From positions 1-29,388 of the forward strand of contig CATWID010000021.1 in the NCBI GenBank assembly GCA_958350755.1: a DNA stretch of 29,388 nt. The letters are read 5' to 3'. A model generated the notes under the pieces. It searched no databases, was not told the origin of the DNA, and was given only the letters and a program-made list of their open reading frames with translations. Position 1 is the stretch's first letter; each line of letters starts with the position of its first letter. This stretch comes from an uncultured Collinsella sp. (GTDB lineage: Bacteria; Actinomycetota; Coriobacteriia; Coriobacteriales; Coriobacteriaceae). The translations under genes and the position numbers were made by a program. Positions 1-6,539 of this stretch are shown here, piece after piece.

Positions 1-419
1 CCTTTTTGGCAAGCCGCTTCGAGATCGATCGTGCCGGTGTCACCTATACAGCCGATACGCTGCATGCCCTTCGCGAGTTTTACCCGCCACAGGTGAAGCT
101 TTACTTTATTACGGGTGCCGATGCGATTATCGATATTGTGACCTGGCACAATGCTGATGAGATTGCCGAACTGGCAACCTTTATTGCTGCGACACGTCCC
201 GGCTTTGACATCGATACGGCCCGGGCGCGGATTAAGGAATCAGGACTGCCATTCGACGTGCGCTATATCCAGATTCCTGCGCTGGCGATTAGCTCGACCA
301 ACATTCGCAAGCGGGTTGCCCGCGGCATGAGCGTGCGCTATCTTACGAGCGAGTCCGTGCTCGGCTATATCCGTAAACGCGGTCTGTATGCCGATCTTGG
401 GCAAGACGATTTTGATTGA
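1..419 (+). CDS. nadD: Nicotinate-nucleotide adenylyltransferase, 3' part
   Basis: Partial gene: its start lies left of the window and about 139 C-terminal codons remain (reading frame from base 3, stop TGA at 417-419). NadD adenylates nicotinate mononucleotide to deamido-NAD in cytoplasmic NAD synthesis. Visible family marks are the YTADTL segment (typical SYTVDTL of NadD), the FITGADA segment following a Y-F strand, a WHNADE helix, and the C-terminal ISSTNIR motif that belongs to the nucleotidyltransferase signature. The full protein is usually about 200 residues, so roughly the first third is missing. It is followed after 12 bases by yqeK and then rsfS, a gene order common in Gram-positives, which supports the call. 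Confidence 0.93.
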   Translation, partial: FLASRFEIDRAGVTYTADTLHALREFYPPQVKLYFITGADAIIDIVTWHNADEIAELATFIAATRPGFDIDTARARIKESGLPFDVRYIQIPALAISSTNIRKRVARGMSVRYLTSESVLGYIRKRGLYADLGQDDFD

Positions 420-431
420 TGGGGGAGAACG

Positions 432-1040
432 TTGTCGGTAGAAGATCAGTTTGAGGGCGACGAGCGCGCGCTATTGACGCGTATCCACGAGTTGCTCGAT
501 GTGCGCATGAAGGATAAACGTAAGCGCTACGTGCATTCGCTCGGGGTTGCCGAGACTGCGCTACATCTTGCCGAGGTATACGGTGTCGACCGCTTTGATG
601 CCGCTGCCGCCGGCCTGATCCATGACTGGGACAAGGTGCTCTCCGACGACGAGCTGGTCACGCGCGCTTTGCATTACGGCATTAAGATCGCCGGTTCTCC
701 GTCTGCCGCGACGCCGCTATTGCATGGACCGGTTGCCGCCTATGAGCTTCCGCAGCTTTTTCCCGAGCTTTCGCCGGCGGTCTTTCAGGCTGTCGACCGT
801 CACACCGTTGGCGCTTGCGACATGACGCCGCTCGATATGGTGGTCTTTGTTGCCGATGCCATTGAACCCAACCGCCACGGCGATTATGCCCATGCGCTGC
901 GCAAGATGGTGGGGAAGTCCTCGCTCGACGAGTTGTTCTTCTCCTGTTTTGCGCAGGGTCTGGTCTATGTGATCCAGTCCGGGCGTTATCTTTATCCCAC
1001 GGCTATTACGATTTACAACCATTACGCCCAGCTGCGCTAG
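432..1040 (+). CDS. yqeK: YqeK-family HD-domain nucleotide hydrolase (Ap4A hydrolase)
   Basis: 202-residue HD-superfamily metallohydrolase. YqeK proteins are known to cleave diadenosine tetraphosphate symmetrically to ADP. The metal-binding set is readable: H35 in RYVHSLGVAETA, H64-D65 in GLIHDWDK, H98 in LLHGPVAAYE, H124 in VDRHTVG and D142 in VADAIEPNR. The usual HDxAK signature reads HDWDK here, a small deviation outside the metal ligands. The start is TTG at 432, preceded by a purine-rich GGGGGAG (421-427). The gene lies between nadD and rsfS and is probably co-transcribed with both. Family assignment is firm; the Ap4A substrate is inferred from characterised homologues. Confidence 0.9.
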   Translation: MSVEDQFEGDERALLTRIHELLDVRMKDKRKRYVHSLGVAETALHLAEVYGVDRFDAAAAGLIHDWDKVLSDDELVTRALHYGIKIAGSPSAATPLLHGPVAAYELPQLFPELSPAVFQAVDRHTVGACDMTPLDMVVFVADAIEPNRHGDYAHALRKMVGKSSLDELFFSCFAQGLVYVIQSGRYLYPTAITIYNHYAQLR

Positions 1041-1067
1041 CTCGGGCTGTCTAGAAAGAGGTATTCC

Positions 1068-1523
1068 ATGGCCGATGAGACCATGACCGACGAGCAGATT
1101 CTTAAGGCTGTGGAGCACAAGAGTTTCGTTGCCACGTCCGACCGCACTGCCGCCTCGCTGTCCGCGAGCGGTGTCGCCGCCGAGGATGTCGCCCGCGCCG
1201 CCGCACAGGCCGCCTACGACAAGAAGGGCGAGGACGTGCAGGTGCTCGACCTGACTGAGCTTTCCGATGTGTGCGACTACTTTGTCCTTGCTACCGGTAC
1301 CAACAACCGTCAGGTCGATTCCATCGTTGACGAGATTGAGGAGAAGGTCGCCGAGGCTTGCGGAGAGCATCCGTTTTCCATCGAGGGTCGCGAACAGAAG
1401 ACCTGGATTCTCATGGACTACGGTTCAGTCGTCGTCCATGTCTTTACCCCTGAGGCCCGCGAGTTCTACCGCCTCGAAAAGCTCTGGGGTGACGCTCCCC
1501 AGCTCTCCCTGGACCTCCTCTAG
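1068..1523 (+). CDS. rsfS: Ribosomal silencing factor RsfS (Iojap/YbeB)
   Basis: 151-residue protein. RsfS binds ribosomal protein L14 on the 50S subunit and blocks subunit joining when nutrients are short. The conserved core starts near residue 42 (ARAAAQAAYDKKGEDVQVLD) and includes DVCDYFVLATGTNNRQV, the WILMDYGSVVVHVF strand and the terminal FYRLEKLWGDAP. About 40 residues before the core are not part of the usual 105-120 residue family and look acidic and disordered. The ATG at 1068 has a good AGAAAGAGG ribosome site (1053-1061). The stop TAG at 1521-1523 runs straight into a second in-frame TAG that belongs to the hairpin repeat described separately. Confidence 0.93.
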   Translation: MADETMTDEQILKAVEHKSFVATSDRTAASLSASGVAAEDVARAAAQAAYDKKGEDVQVLDLTELSDVCDYFVLATGTNNRQVDSIVDEIEEKVAEACGEHPFSIEGREQKTWILMDYGSVVVHVFTPEAREFYRLEKLWGDAPQLSLDLL

Positions 1524-1556
1524 TAGCTCATTTGGGACGGGGCTTTCTTAGCTACC
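1523..1556 (+). repeat. 34-nt hairpin repeat, copy A
   Basis: A 34-base element begins on the last base of the rsfS stop codon. It opens with GTAGCT (1523-1528) and closes with the inverse AGCTAC (1550-1555), with TTTGGGACG in the loop. An ungapped partner of identical length lies at 9571-9604 after the PPDK regulatory gene; I count 29 of 34 identical positions. Its own TAG (1524-1526) gives a second in-frame stop to rsfS. The hairpin and dispersed copies suggest a REP- or MITE-like intergenic element, but this is inference from three partial or full copies. Confidence 0.65.
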
Positions 1557-1567
1557 ATTAACCCTTT

Positions 1568-1608
1568 CCGGGCAGTTGCGCCAAGCGCGGCTGCCCGGTT
1601 TTCTTTTT
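1568..1608 (+). terminator. Rho-independent terminator after rsfS
   Basis: CCGGGCAG (1568-1575) pairs perfectly with CTGCCCGG (1591-1598) and is followed by TTTTCTTTTT (1599-1608). It ends the nadD-yqeK-rsfS transcript. On the minus strand the same stem is not followed by a T-tract, so its effect on dinB transcription is uncertain. Confidence 0.9.
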
Positions 1609-1619
1609 GCCTAAATAGA

Positions 1620-2873
1620 TTAGTTGTTGAAGCGGGATTGGCGGCCGAAGGATAGGGCGGTGTCGCCAAATTTATCTCGGACGGCGTCGATGGCGACGGA
1701 GAGGTCGCGTCGGTCGCTGGATTGGGCTCCGCGGTCGTCGACTTCGCAGAACAGGTCGGTCTGGATGCCACCCTGATGGTCGAAGTCGCTCATGCCGATG
1801 CCTGCCAAGCGCACGCGCATGCCTTCCTGCCAGATGTTATCGAGCAGCTCGATCGCTACGGCCACAAAAATATTCTCGTCATCGGTGGGGTGGGGAAGTC
1901 GCCGTTGCGCCGAGCGACCGCTGCCATACGAGTATTTTAGCTTGAGCGTCACCGTGACGCCCGTCAGTCCCTGGCGGCGAAGACGTCGCCCCACCGACTC
2001 GCCCAGCAGCGCAATCGCCGCTTCGATGTCCTCACGCTCGGTCAAATCTTTTGCAAAGGTGCGCTCATTGCTTACCGACTTGACCTCGCGCTCCTCATCC
2101 AATCTTGTGACTTCGGAGACTTCGAGTCCCAGCGCACGCTGACGCATGCGCTCGCCGTTCACACCAAAAATGGCAGCCAGCGTTGACTCCGGCGCGCGCG
2201 AAAGCTCCCCCAGCGTATAGATGCGCATGCGGTGCAGCCGTTCCTCGGCCGAACGCCCGATACCGCTCATGGCCGATACCGGCAGCGCGGCCAAAAAGCG
2301 CTGCTCGGTTCCCGGACGTACGATGGTAAGCCCAAAAGGCTTGTCTCGTTCGCTTGCAATTTTTGCTACGGTCTTGTTGCAGCCGACGCCAATGGAGCAG
2401 GTCACGCCCAGCGCCACCACGCGATCGCTGATGCGCTGTGCAACCAACAGCGGGTCTTCGGGCGCAAAACGCCCCGGTGTGATATCGATAAAGGCCTCGT
2501 CGATAGATACGCGCTCAACGCGCGGGGTCTCGTCGGCGAGGATCGCCATGACCTGTGCGCTGACCTCGCGGTAGCGATCAAAATGGCCATGCGTCCAAAT
2601 GGCTTGCGGACACAGACGCCGTGCCTCGGCCGATGCCATGGCAGAATGCACGCCAAAACGACGCGCCTCGTATGAGCAGGTCGATACAACGCCACGAGAA
2701 TCGGCGTCACCGCCCACGATAAGCGGCTTGCCACGCCACTCGGGATGGTCGAGCATCTCCACGCTCGCAAAAAACGCATCGAGATCCATCAGGCCCACCG
2801 CCGGTCCCGTCCAGGGCGGTGGCGTGACGCCCACTGCATCCTCATAACCGTATGTATGTTCGCGTCTTTTCAT
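1620..2873 (-). CDS. dinB: DNA polymerase IV (Y-family translesion polymerase)
   Basis: 417-residue Y-family polymerase that copies past damaged bases. Catalytic residues are visible: D30 in LMDLDAFFASVE with steric-gate F35, and D125-E126 in RVSIDEAFID. The palm/fingers region includes SYEARRFGVHSAM, and CSIGVGCNKTVAKIASERDKP is a classic DinB block. The little-finger domain spans about residues 240-360, and QTDLF at 371-375 is a good sliding-clamp binding motif. It is the only minus-strand gene, convergent with rsfS and divergent from rpsP. There is no Shine-Dalgarno before the ATG. A TATACT hexamer sits on the coding strand 6-11 bases upstream, so the message may be leaderless. About 22 residues precede the usual DinB N-terminus. 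Confidence 0.96.
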   Translation of the reverse strand: MKRREHTYGYEDAVGVTPPPWTGPAVGLMDLDAFFASVEMLDHPEWRGKPLIVGGDADSRGVVSTCSYEARRFGVHSAMASAEARRLCPQAIWTHGHFDRYREVSAQVMAILADETPRVERVSIDEAFIDITPGRFAPEDPLLVAQRISDRVVALGVTCSIGVGCNKTVAKIASERDKPFGLTIVRPGTEQRFLAALPVSAMSGIGRSAEERLHRMRIYTLGELSRAPESTLAAIFGVNGERMRQRALGLEVSEVTRLDEEREVKSVSNERTFAKDLTEREDIEAAIALLGESVGRRLRRQGLTGVTVTLKLKYSYGSGRSAQRRLPHPTDDENIFVAVAIELLDNIWQEGMRVRLAGIGMSDFDHQGGIQTDLFCEVDDRGAQSSDRRDLSVAIDAVRDKFGDTALSFGRQSRFNN

Positions 2874-2879
2874 GGCATG

Positions 2880-2885
2880 AGTATA
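2880..2885 (-). promoter_or_regulatory. Possible dinB -10 box (leaderless transcript)
   Basis: On the minus strand TATACT occupies 2885 to 2880, placing a predicted transcription start at about 2873, the A of the dinB ATG. No convincing -35 hexamer is seen 16-18 bases further upstream, so support rests on the -10 match and the absence of any ribosome site. Confidence 0.35.
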
Positions 2886-2917
2886 CCGCGCAGCTCATGT
2901 GGGGTGCGTGGATGTGC

Positions 2918-2945
2918 TTGCAAATCGCAAATTCTTGTCTAAGAT
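2918..2945 (+). promoter_or_regulatory. Candidate promoter of the rpsP operon (distal)
   Basis: TTGCAA (2918-2923) and TAAGAT (2940-2945) are separated by 16 bases, giving a start near 2952 and a leader of about 120 nt. The rest of the 201-base gap between dinB and rpsP is otherwise empty apart from the second promoter candidate and a small leader hairpin. Confidence 0.5.
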
Positions 2946-2988
2946 ATGGATTTGCCTTCGACTACACCGAAGAAGTTGGTCTCACGGA

Positions 2989-3018
2989 CTTCACCTGCCC
3001 GCGTCGATGGCGTATTAT
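2989..3018 (+). promoter_or_regulatory. Second candidate rpsP promoter (proximal)
   Basis: TATTAT (3013-3018) is a fair -10 box; CTTCAC (2989-2994) is a poor -35 match with an 18-base spacer. It would give a leader of about 50 nt that contains a small hairpin, GCAGC (3041-3045) with GCTGC (3051-3055), just before the ribosome site. Confidence 0.3.
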
Positions 3019-3074
3019 ATTCAACTGTTTGTTTGTAGTTGCAGCCTAAAGCTGCTTGGTTGGAGGAGTTTCCT

Positions 3075-3416
3075 TTGGCAGTCAAGATTCGCCTTGCTCG
3101 TCACGGCGCTAAGAAGCGTCCGTACTACCGTGTCGTCGTCGCCGATTCCCGCGCCCCGCGTGACGGTCGTATCATCGAGGAGGTTGGCCGCTACAACCCG
3201 ATGACCGCCCCCAAGACCATCAACCTCGACCTCGAGAAGATCGCCGACTGGCAGTCCAAGGGCGCTCAGCTCACCGACGCCGTCGCCGCTCTGGTCAAGG
3301 CCGCCAACGAGGGCGAGAAGACCGAGACCGTCGTCAAGAAGTCCAAGAAGCAGCTCGCCAAAGAGGCCGAGGCCGCTAAGGCTGCCGCTGAGGCCGCTGA
3401 GGGCGCCGAGGAGTAA
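3075..3416 (+). CDS. rpsP: 30S ribosomal protein S16
   Basis: 113-residue S16, a small-subunit assembly protein. The family block AVKIRLARHGAKKRPYYRV follows the start directly, then ADSRAPRDGR and EEVGRYNP. I choose TTG at 3075 because it gives the canonical S16 N-terminus and has TGGAGGAG (3061-3068) at proper spacing. Longer readings add residues absent from the family. After about residue 75 the protein ends in a Lys/Glu/Ala-rich tail (KKSKKQLAKEAEAAKAAAEA) longer than in most S16 proteins, probably helical or disordered. It is the first gene of the operon with khpA, rimM, trmD and lepB. Confidence 0.97.
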   Translation: MAVKIRLARHGAKKRPYYRVVVADSRAPRDGRIIEEVGRYNPMTAPKTINLDLEKIADWQSKGAQLTDAVAALVKAANEGEKTETVVKKSKKQLAKEAEAAKAAAEAAEGAEE

Positions 3417-3419
3417 ATC

Positions 3420-3704
3420 GTGCCTGAGGTTGACGCTGCACAGCTCGAGGGTGAGGCAATGCTCTCAGATCGCATCGCCGATCTCGTCGAATATCTCGTT
3501 GTTCAGATCGTCGACGACCCGGATTCCGTGAGCCTTGAGGTCATCGATGGTGACGACGCCTCTACGATTGAGGTTTCGGTCGCCGAGGATGACGTCGCTA
3601 AGGTCATCGGCCGTCGTGGCCGTACCATCAAGGCCATTCGCACGCTCGCCCGTGCGCTGGCCGCTCGCCTCGACACTGCTGTCGAGGTAGAGGTTCTGGG
3701 CTAG
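3420..3704 (+). CDS. khpA: KH-domain RNA-binding protein KhpA
   Basis: Small single-KH-domain RNA-binding protein (KhpA/YlqC), which in other Gram-positives pairs with KhpB/Jag and affects cell-wall growth and RNA metabolism. The KH signature is VIGRRGRTIKAIRTLARA, with GRRG as the GxxG loop. I use GTG at 3420, which follows the rpsP stop by 3 bases and has GAGGAG at 3408-3413. The in-frame ATG at 3459, preceded by GAGGG (3447-3451), would give an 81-residue protein closer to the usual length and is a real alternative. The position between rpsP and rimM is the classical one. Confidence 0.9.
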   Translation: MPEVDAAQLEGEAMLSDRIADLVEYLVVQIVDDPDSVSLEVIDGDDASTIEVSVAEDDVAKVIGRRGRTIKAIRTLARALAARLDTAVEVEVLG

Positions 3705-3708
3705 GACC

Positions 3709-4230
3709 TTGAGGTCCCAGTACAAAAACATCGCCCGTGTGGTCAAGCCGCACGGAAGGAAGGGGGAGGTCCTCGCGCAGCCGCTGCGGGGGCTTCCTTC
3801 TGTATTAGAGCCGGGTATGCGCGTCGCCCTGACGCCGCCGGCGCTCAAGCGCGACCGCTTTTGCACGGTTGTGTCCGTCACCGATACGGGCGATGGCGAT
3901 CTGGTCTCATTTGAGGGCATTGACGACTTGACGGCCGCCGAGGGCATCACGGGATGCTATGTGCTGGCAAATCGTGACGATTTTGAGCTCGATTCACTCG
4001 ACGCCGCCTATACCGACCTGATGGGTCGCGAGGTGGTTGACGAGCGCTTCGGTTCGCTCGGCACGATTGTCGAGATCATGTCGACGCCCGCTAACGATGT
4101 TTGGGATGTCGAGGGCGATCGGTACGGCGAGGTACTGATTCCCGTGATCGAGCAGGTTGTGCTCGATCTTCCCGACACAGGAACAATTTCCGTCCACGTT
4201 ATGGACGGCCTGATCGATATGGACAAGTAG
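3709..4230 (+). CDS. rimM: Ribosome maturation factor RimM
   Basis: 173-residue RimM, which helps mature the 3' (head) domain of the 30S subunit and binds S19. The N-terminal RimM barrel begins IARVVKPHGRKGEVLAQPL, and a C-terminal PRC-like barrel contains LMGREVVDE, LGTIVEIMSTPANDVW and VLIPVIEQVV. Length is typical. The start is TTG at 3709, 4 bases after khpA; the ribosome site is weak (GGGCTAGG), consistent with translational coupling to khpA. It precedes trmD by 10 bases. Confidence 0.94.
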   Translation: MRSQYKNIARVVKPHGRKGEVLAQPLRGLPSVLEPGMRVALTPPALKRDRFCTVVSVTDTGDGDLVSFEGIDDLTAAEGITGCYVLANRDDFELDSLDAAYTDLMGREVVDERFGSLGTIVEIMSTPANDVWDVEGDRYGEVLIPVIEQVVLDLPDTGTISVHVMDGLIDMDK

Positions 4231-4240
4231 GGAGGACAAC

Positions 4241-4999
4241 ATGCTGATTGAGACCCTTTCGGTCTTTCCCGAGATGTTTGAGCCCGTCATGTCCACATCG
4301 ATTTTGGGCCGCGCCCGCAAGGCCGGCCTTTTTGATTTTAAGGCGTATAACCTGCGCGACTGGACGCACGACCGCCATCGTACCGTCGATGACGAGCCGT
4401 ACGGCGGCGGGCAGGGCATGCTCATGAAGGTCGAGCCTATCGCCGAGGCCATCGAGGCCATTAGCGCGGAGGGCCCCAAGCCGACGGTGGTGTTCTTCAC
4501 CCCGTGCGGCGAGCCTTTTACGCAGCATGTGACCGAGCGCCTGCTCAAAAGCGAGCGCTTGCTGTTTGTGTGCAGCCGTTACGAGGGTGTCGACGAGCGT
4601 GCCTATGCGTATGCCGACGAGCGCCTGTCGATCGGCGATTACGTGCTCACGGGCGGCGAGCTTCCCGCTATGGTCGTTGCCGATGCTGTCGTACGCCTGA
4701 TTCCCGGCGCCCTTGGTGACGAGATGAGCAACGTCGACGAGTCGTTCTCGACCGCCGAGGACGGAGGCCTGCTCGAGTATGCGCAGTACACTCGCCCTGC
4801 TGAATTCAACGGCGAGGGCGTGCCGCCGGTGCTCGTGAGCGGCGATCACGCCAAGGTCGATGCCTGGCGCCGTAAGAATGCCATCGAGCGCACCTGCCGC
4901 TGGCGTCCCGACCTGATCGAGACGGCACGGCTTACGCCCCAGGAGCGCGCATACGCGCAGGAGATTCTGGACGCTTCGTATTCGCAGAGCGAGGAGTGA
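4241..4999 (+). CDS. trmD: tRNA (guanine-37-N1)-methyltransferase
   Basis: 252-residue TrmD, which methylates G37 next to the anticodon of tRNAs with G36 and so prevents +1 frameshifting. SPOUT-family trefoil-knot marks are clear: TLSVFPEMF at the start, DDEPYGGGQGMLMKVEPI, LLFVCSRYEGVDERA and SIGDYVLTGGELPA, with the catalytic Asp region near EYAQYTRP. The ATG at 4241 has GGAGGA (4231-4236). The TGA stop overlaps the start region of lepB, suggesting coupled translation. Confidence 0.97.
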   Translation: MLIETLSVFPEMFEPVMSTSILGRARKAGLFDFKAYNLRDWTHDRHRTVDDEPYGGGQGMLMKVEPIAEAIEAISAEGPKPTVVFFTPCGEPFTQHVTERLLKSERLLFVCSRYEGVDERAYAYADERLSIGDYVLTGGELPAMVVADAVVRLIPGALGDEMSNVDESFSTAEDGGLLEYAQYTRPAEFNGEGVPPVLVSGDHAKVDAWRRKNAIERTCRWRPDLIETARLTPQERAYAQEILDASYSQSEE

Positions 5000-5001
5000 G
5001 A

Positions 5002-5565
5002 ATGGTTCCATCGCAGCATTCTGCCCTGAGGGGCGCCTTTGAGTGGATTGTGGTCGTCGTAATCGCGCTCGCCGCCACCTTCTTGATTCGCTCGTTTGTG
5101 ATTGAACCCTTTGTGGTGCCCACCGGCTCCATGGAGTCCACGATCGAGATTGGCGATCAGATCCTGGCGCAAAAGGTGAGCCTCGAGCTCGGCCAGCCTG
5201 TCAGCCAAGGCGACATCGTGGTATTCCACAACCCCGATGGCACCTCCGAGCATGATGTGCTGGTGAAGCGCGTTATTGCCACAGCCGGCCAGACCGTTGA
5301 CCTGCAGGACGGCAAGGTCGTCGTCGACGGCCAGGTGCTCGACGAGGACTATACGACCGGCATGAGCTGGCCGCTTTCGGTCCAGGCGCCCGCCGCCCAG
5401 GTGAGCTATCCCTACACCGTCCCCGACGACTGCGTGTGGGTGATGGGCGACAACCGCGAGAACTCAGCCGACTCACGCTACTTTGGCCCGGTCGACCGTT
5501 CGGACCTGATCGCCGTGGCGCTCGTGCGTTACTGGCCGCTCAACCGTCTGGGCGCTATCGACTAA
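5002..5565 (+). CDS. lepB: Signal peptidase I
   Basis: 187-residue type I signal peptidase of the S26 family, which removes signal peptides on the outer face of the membrane. One N-terminal transmembrane helix (about residues 13-33) is followed by the catalytic Ser in PTGSMEST (S43) and the Lys in VLVKRVIA (K89). The later GDNRENSADSRYFGPV box is also present. I take ATG at 5002, behind GAGGAG; a GTG at 4996 overlapping the trmD stop would add only two residues. In the textbook operon rplS follows trmD; here lepB takes that position and rplS is 7 kb further on. Confidence 0.94.
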   Translation: MVPSQHSALRGAFEWIVVVVIALAATFLIRSFVIEPFVVPTGSMESTIEIGDQILAQKVSLELGQPVSQGDIVVFHNPDGTSEHDVLVKRVIATAGQTVDLQDGKVVVDGQVLDEDYTTGMSWPLSVQAPAAQVSYPYTVPDDCVWVMGDNRENSADSRYFGPVDRSDLIAVALVRYWPLNRLGAID

Positions 5566-5572
5566 AAACCGC

Positions 5573-5578
5573 TATAGT
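5573..5578 (+). promoter_or_regulatory. Weak -10 candidate before glyQ
   Basis: TATAGT (5573-5578) lies in the 59-base gap between lepB and glyQ. No recognisable -35 hexamer is found 16-18 bases upstream, so glyQ may also be read from the rpsP operon promoter. The gap is far too short for a T-box riboswitch. Confidence 0.25.
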
Positions 5579-5624
5579 ACAGTACCTAACCGTGTAATCG
5601 TTTCGACGAGGGGATATTAGAGGC

Positions 5625-6536
5625 ATGAACGCTTCATCGCTTTCCTTCCAAGACATCATCCTGCGCCTCCAGCAGTACTGGGGCGAGCAGGGCTGCGTCA
5701 TCATGCAGCCCTATGACTCCGAGGTCGGTGCCGGTACCTTCCATACCGCGACCACGCTGCGCTCGCTCGGTCCTTCCGAGTGGCGCACCTGTTATGCGCA
5801 GCCCTGCCGCCGTCCCGCCGACGGCCGCTACGGCGAGAACCCCAACCGCATGCAGCACTACTATCAGTTCCAGGTGCTCATCAAGCCCTCGCCGGTCAAC
5901 GCTCAGGAGCTCTACCTGGGTTCGCTGGCCGCTATTGGACTGGACCCCAACGACCATGACGTCCGCTTCGTCGAGGACGACTGGGAGAGCCCGACGCTCG
6001 GCGCCTGGGGCCTTGGCTGGGAGGTCTGGCTCAACGGCATGGAGGTTACGCAGTTCACGTACTTCCAGCAGGTGGGCGGTATCGAGGTCGACCCCGTGCC
6101 TGTCGAGATCACCTACGGCCTGGAGCGTATCGCCATGTACGCCCAGGGCGTCAACTCCGTTTATGACCTGGTGTGGAGCTATCTGCCCGACGGCACGCCC
6201 ATGACCTACGGCGACGTGTTCTTGGAGAACGAGCGCGAGTTTAGCGCCTACAACTTTGAGGTCGCCAACGTCGAGATGATGCGTCAGAAGTTTGACGACT
6301 ACGAGGCCGAGTGCCACTCCTGCCTGGAGCGCAAGCTTCCGTTGCCGGCGTACGACTGCGTCATGAAGTGCAGTCACGCCTTCAACCTGCTCGACGCCCG
6401 CGGCGCCCTGTCCGCGGTCGAGCGCGCCAACTACATCCTGCGCGTCCGCGCCGTCGCCAAGGCGTGCTGCGAGGCCTACATGGCCGAGGTCGCCGGAGTC
6501 AACGAGAATGCCGATCAGGAAGGCGAGGTGGCGTAA
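5625..6536 (+). CDS. glyQ: Glycyl-tRNA synthetase alpha subunit
   Basis: 303-residue catalytic alpha subunit of the heterotetrameric bacterial glycyl-tRNA synthetase, which attaches glycine to tRNA-Gly. The whole chain matches the family: LSFQDIILRLQQYWGEQGC, MQPYDSEVGAGTFHTATTLR, WRTCYAQPCRRPADGRYGEN (class II motif 2 region), the QHYYQFQVLIKPSP strand and ITYGLERIAMYAQGV (motif 3). ATG at 5625 gives the normal length. The beta subunit gene follows after 3 bases. Confidence 0.98.
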   Translation: MNASSLSFQDIILRLQQYWGEQGCVIMQPYDSEVGAGTFHTATTLRSLGPSEWRTCYAQPCRRPADGRYGENPNRMQHYYQFQVLIKPSPVNAQELYLGSLAAIGLDPNDHDVRFVEDDWESPTLGAWGLGWEVWLNGMEVTQFTYFQQVGGIEVDPVPVEITYGLERIAMYAQGVNSVYDLVWSYLPDGTPMTYGDVFLENEREFSAYNFEVANVEMMRQKFDDYEAECHSCLERKLPLPAYDCVMKCSHAFNLLDARGALSAVERANYILRVRAVAKACCEAYMAEVAGVNENADQEGEVA

Positions 6537-6539
6537 GCC

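Noticed and set aside
5566..5624. T-box riboswitch before glyQ
   Set aside because: Only 59 bases separate lepB and glyQ, too short for a T-box, and no T-box core or antiterminator is visible.
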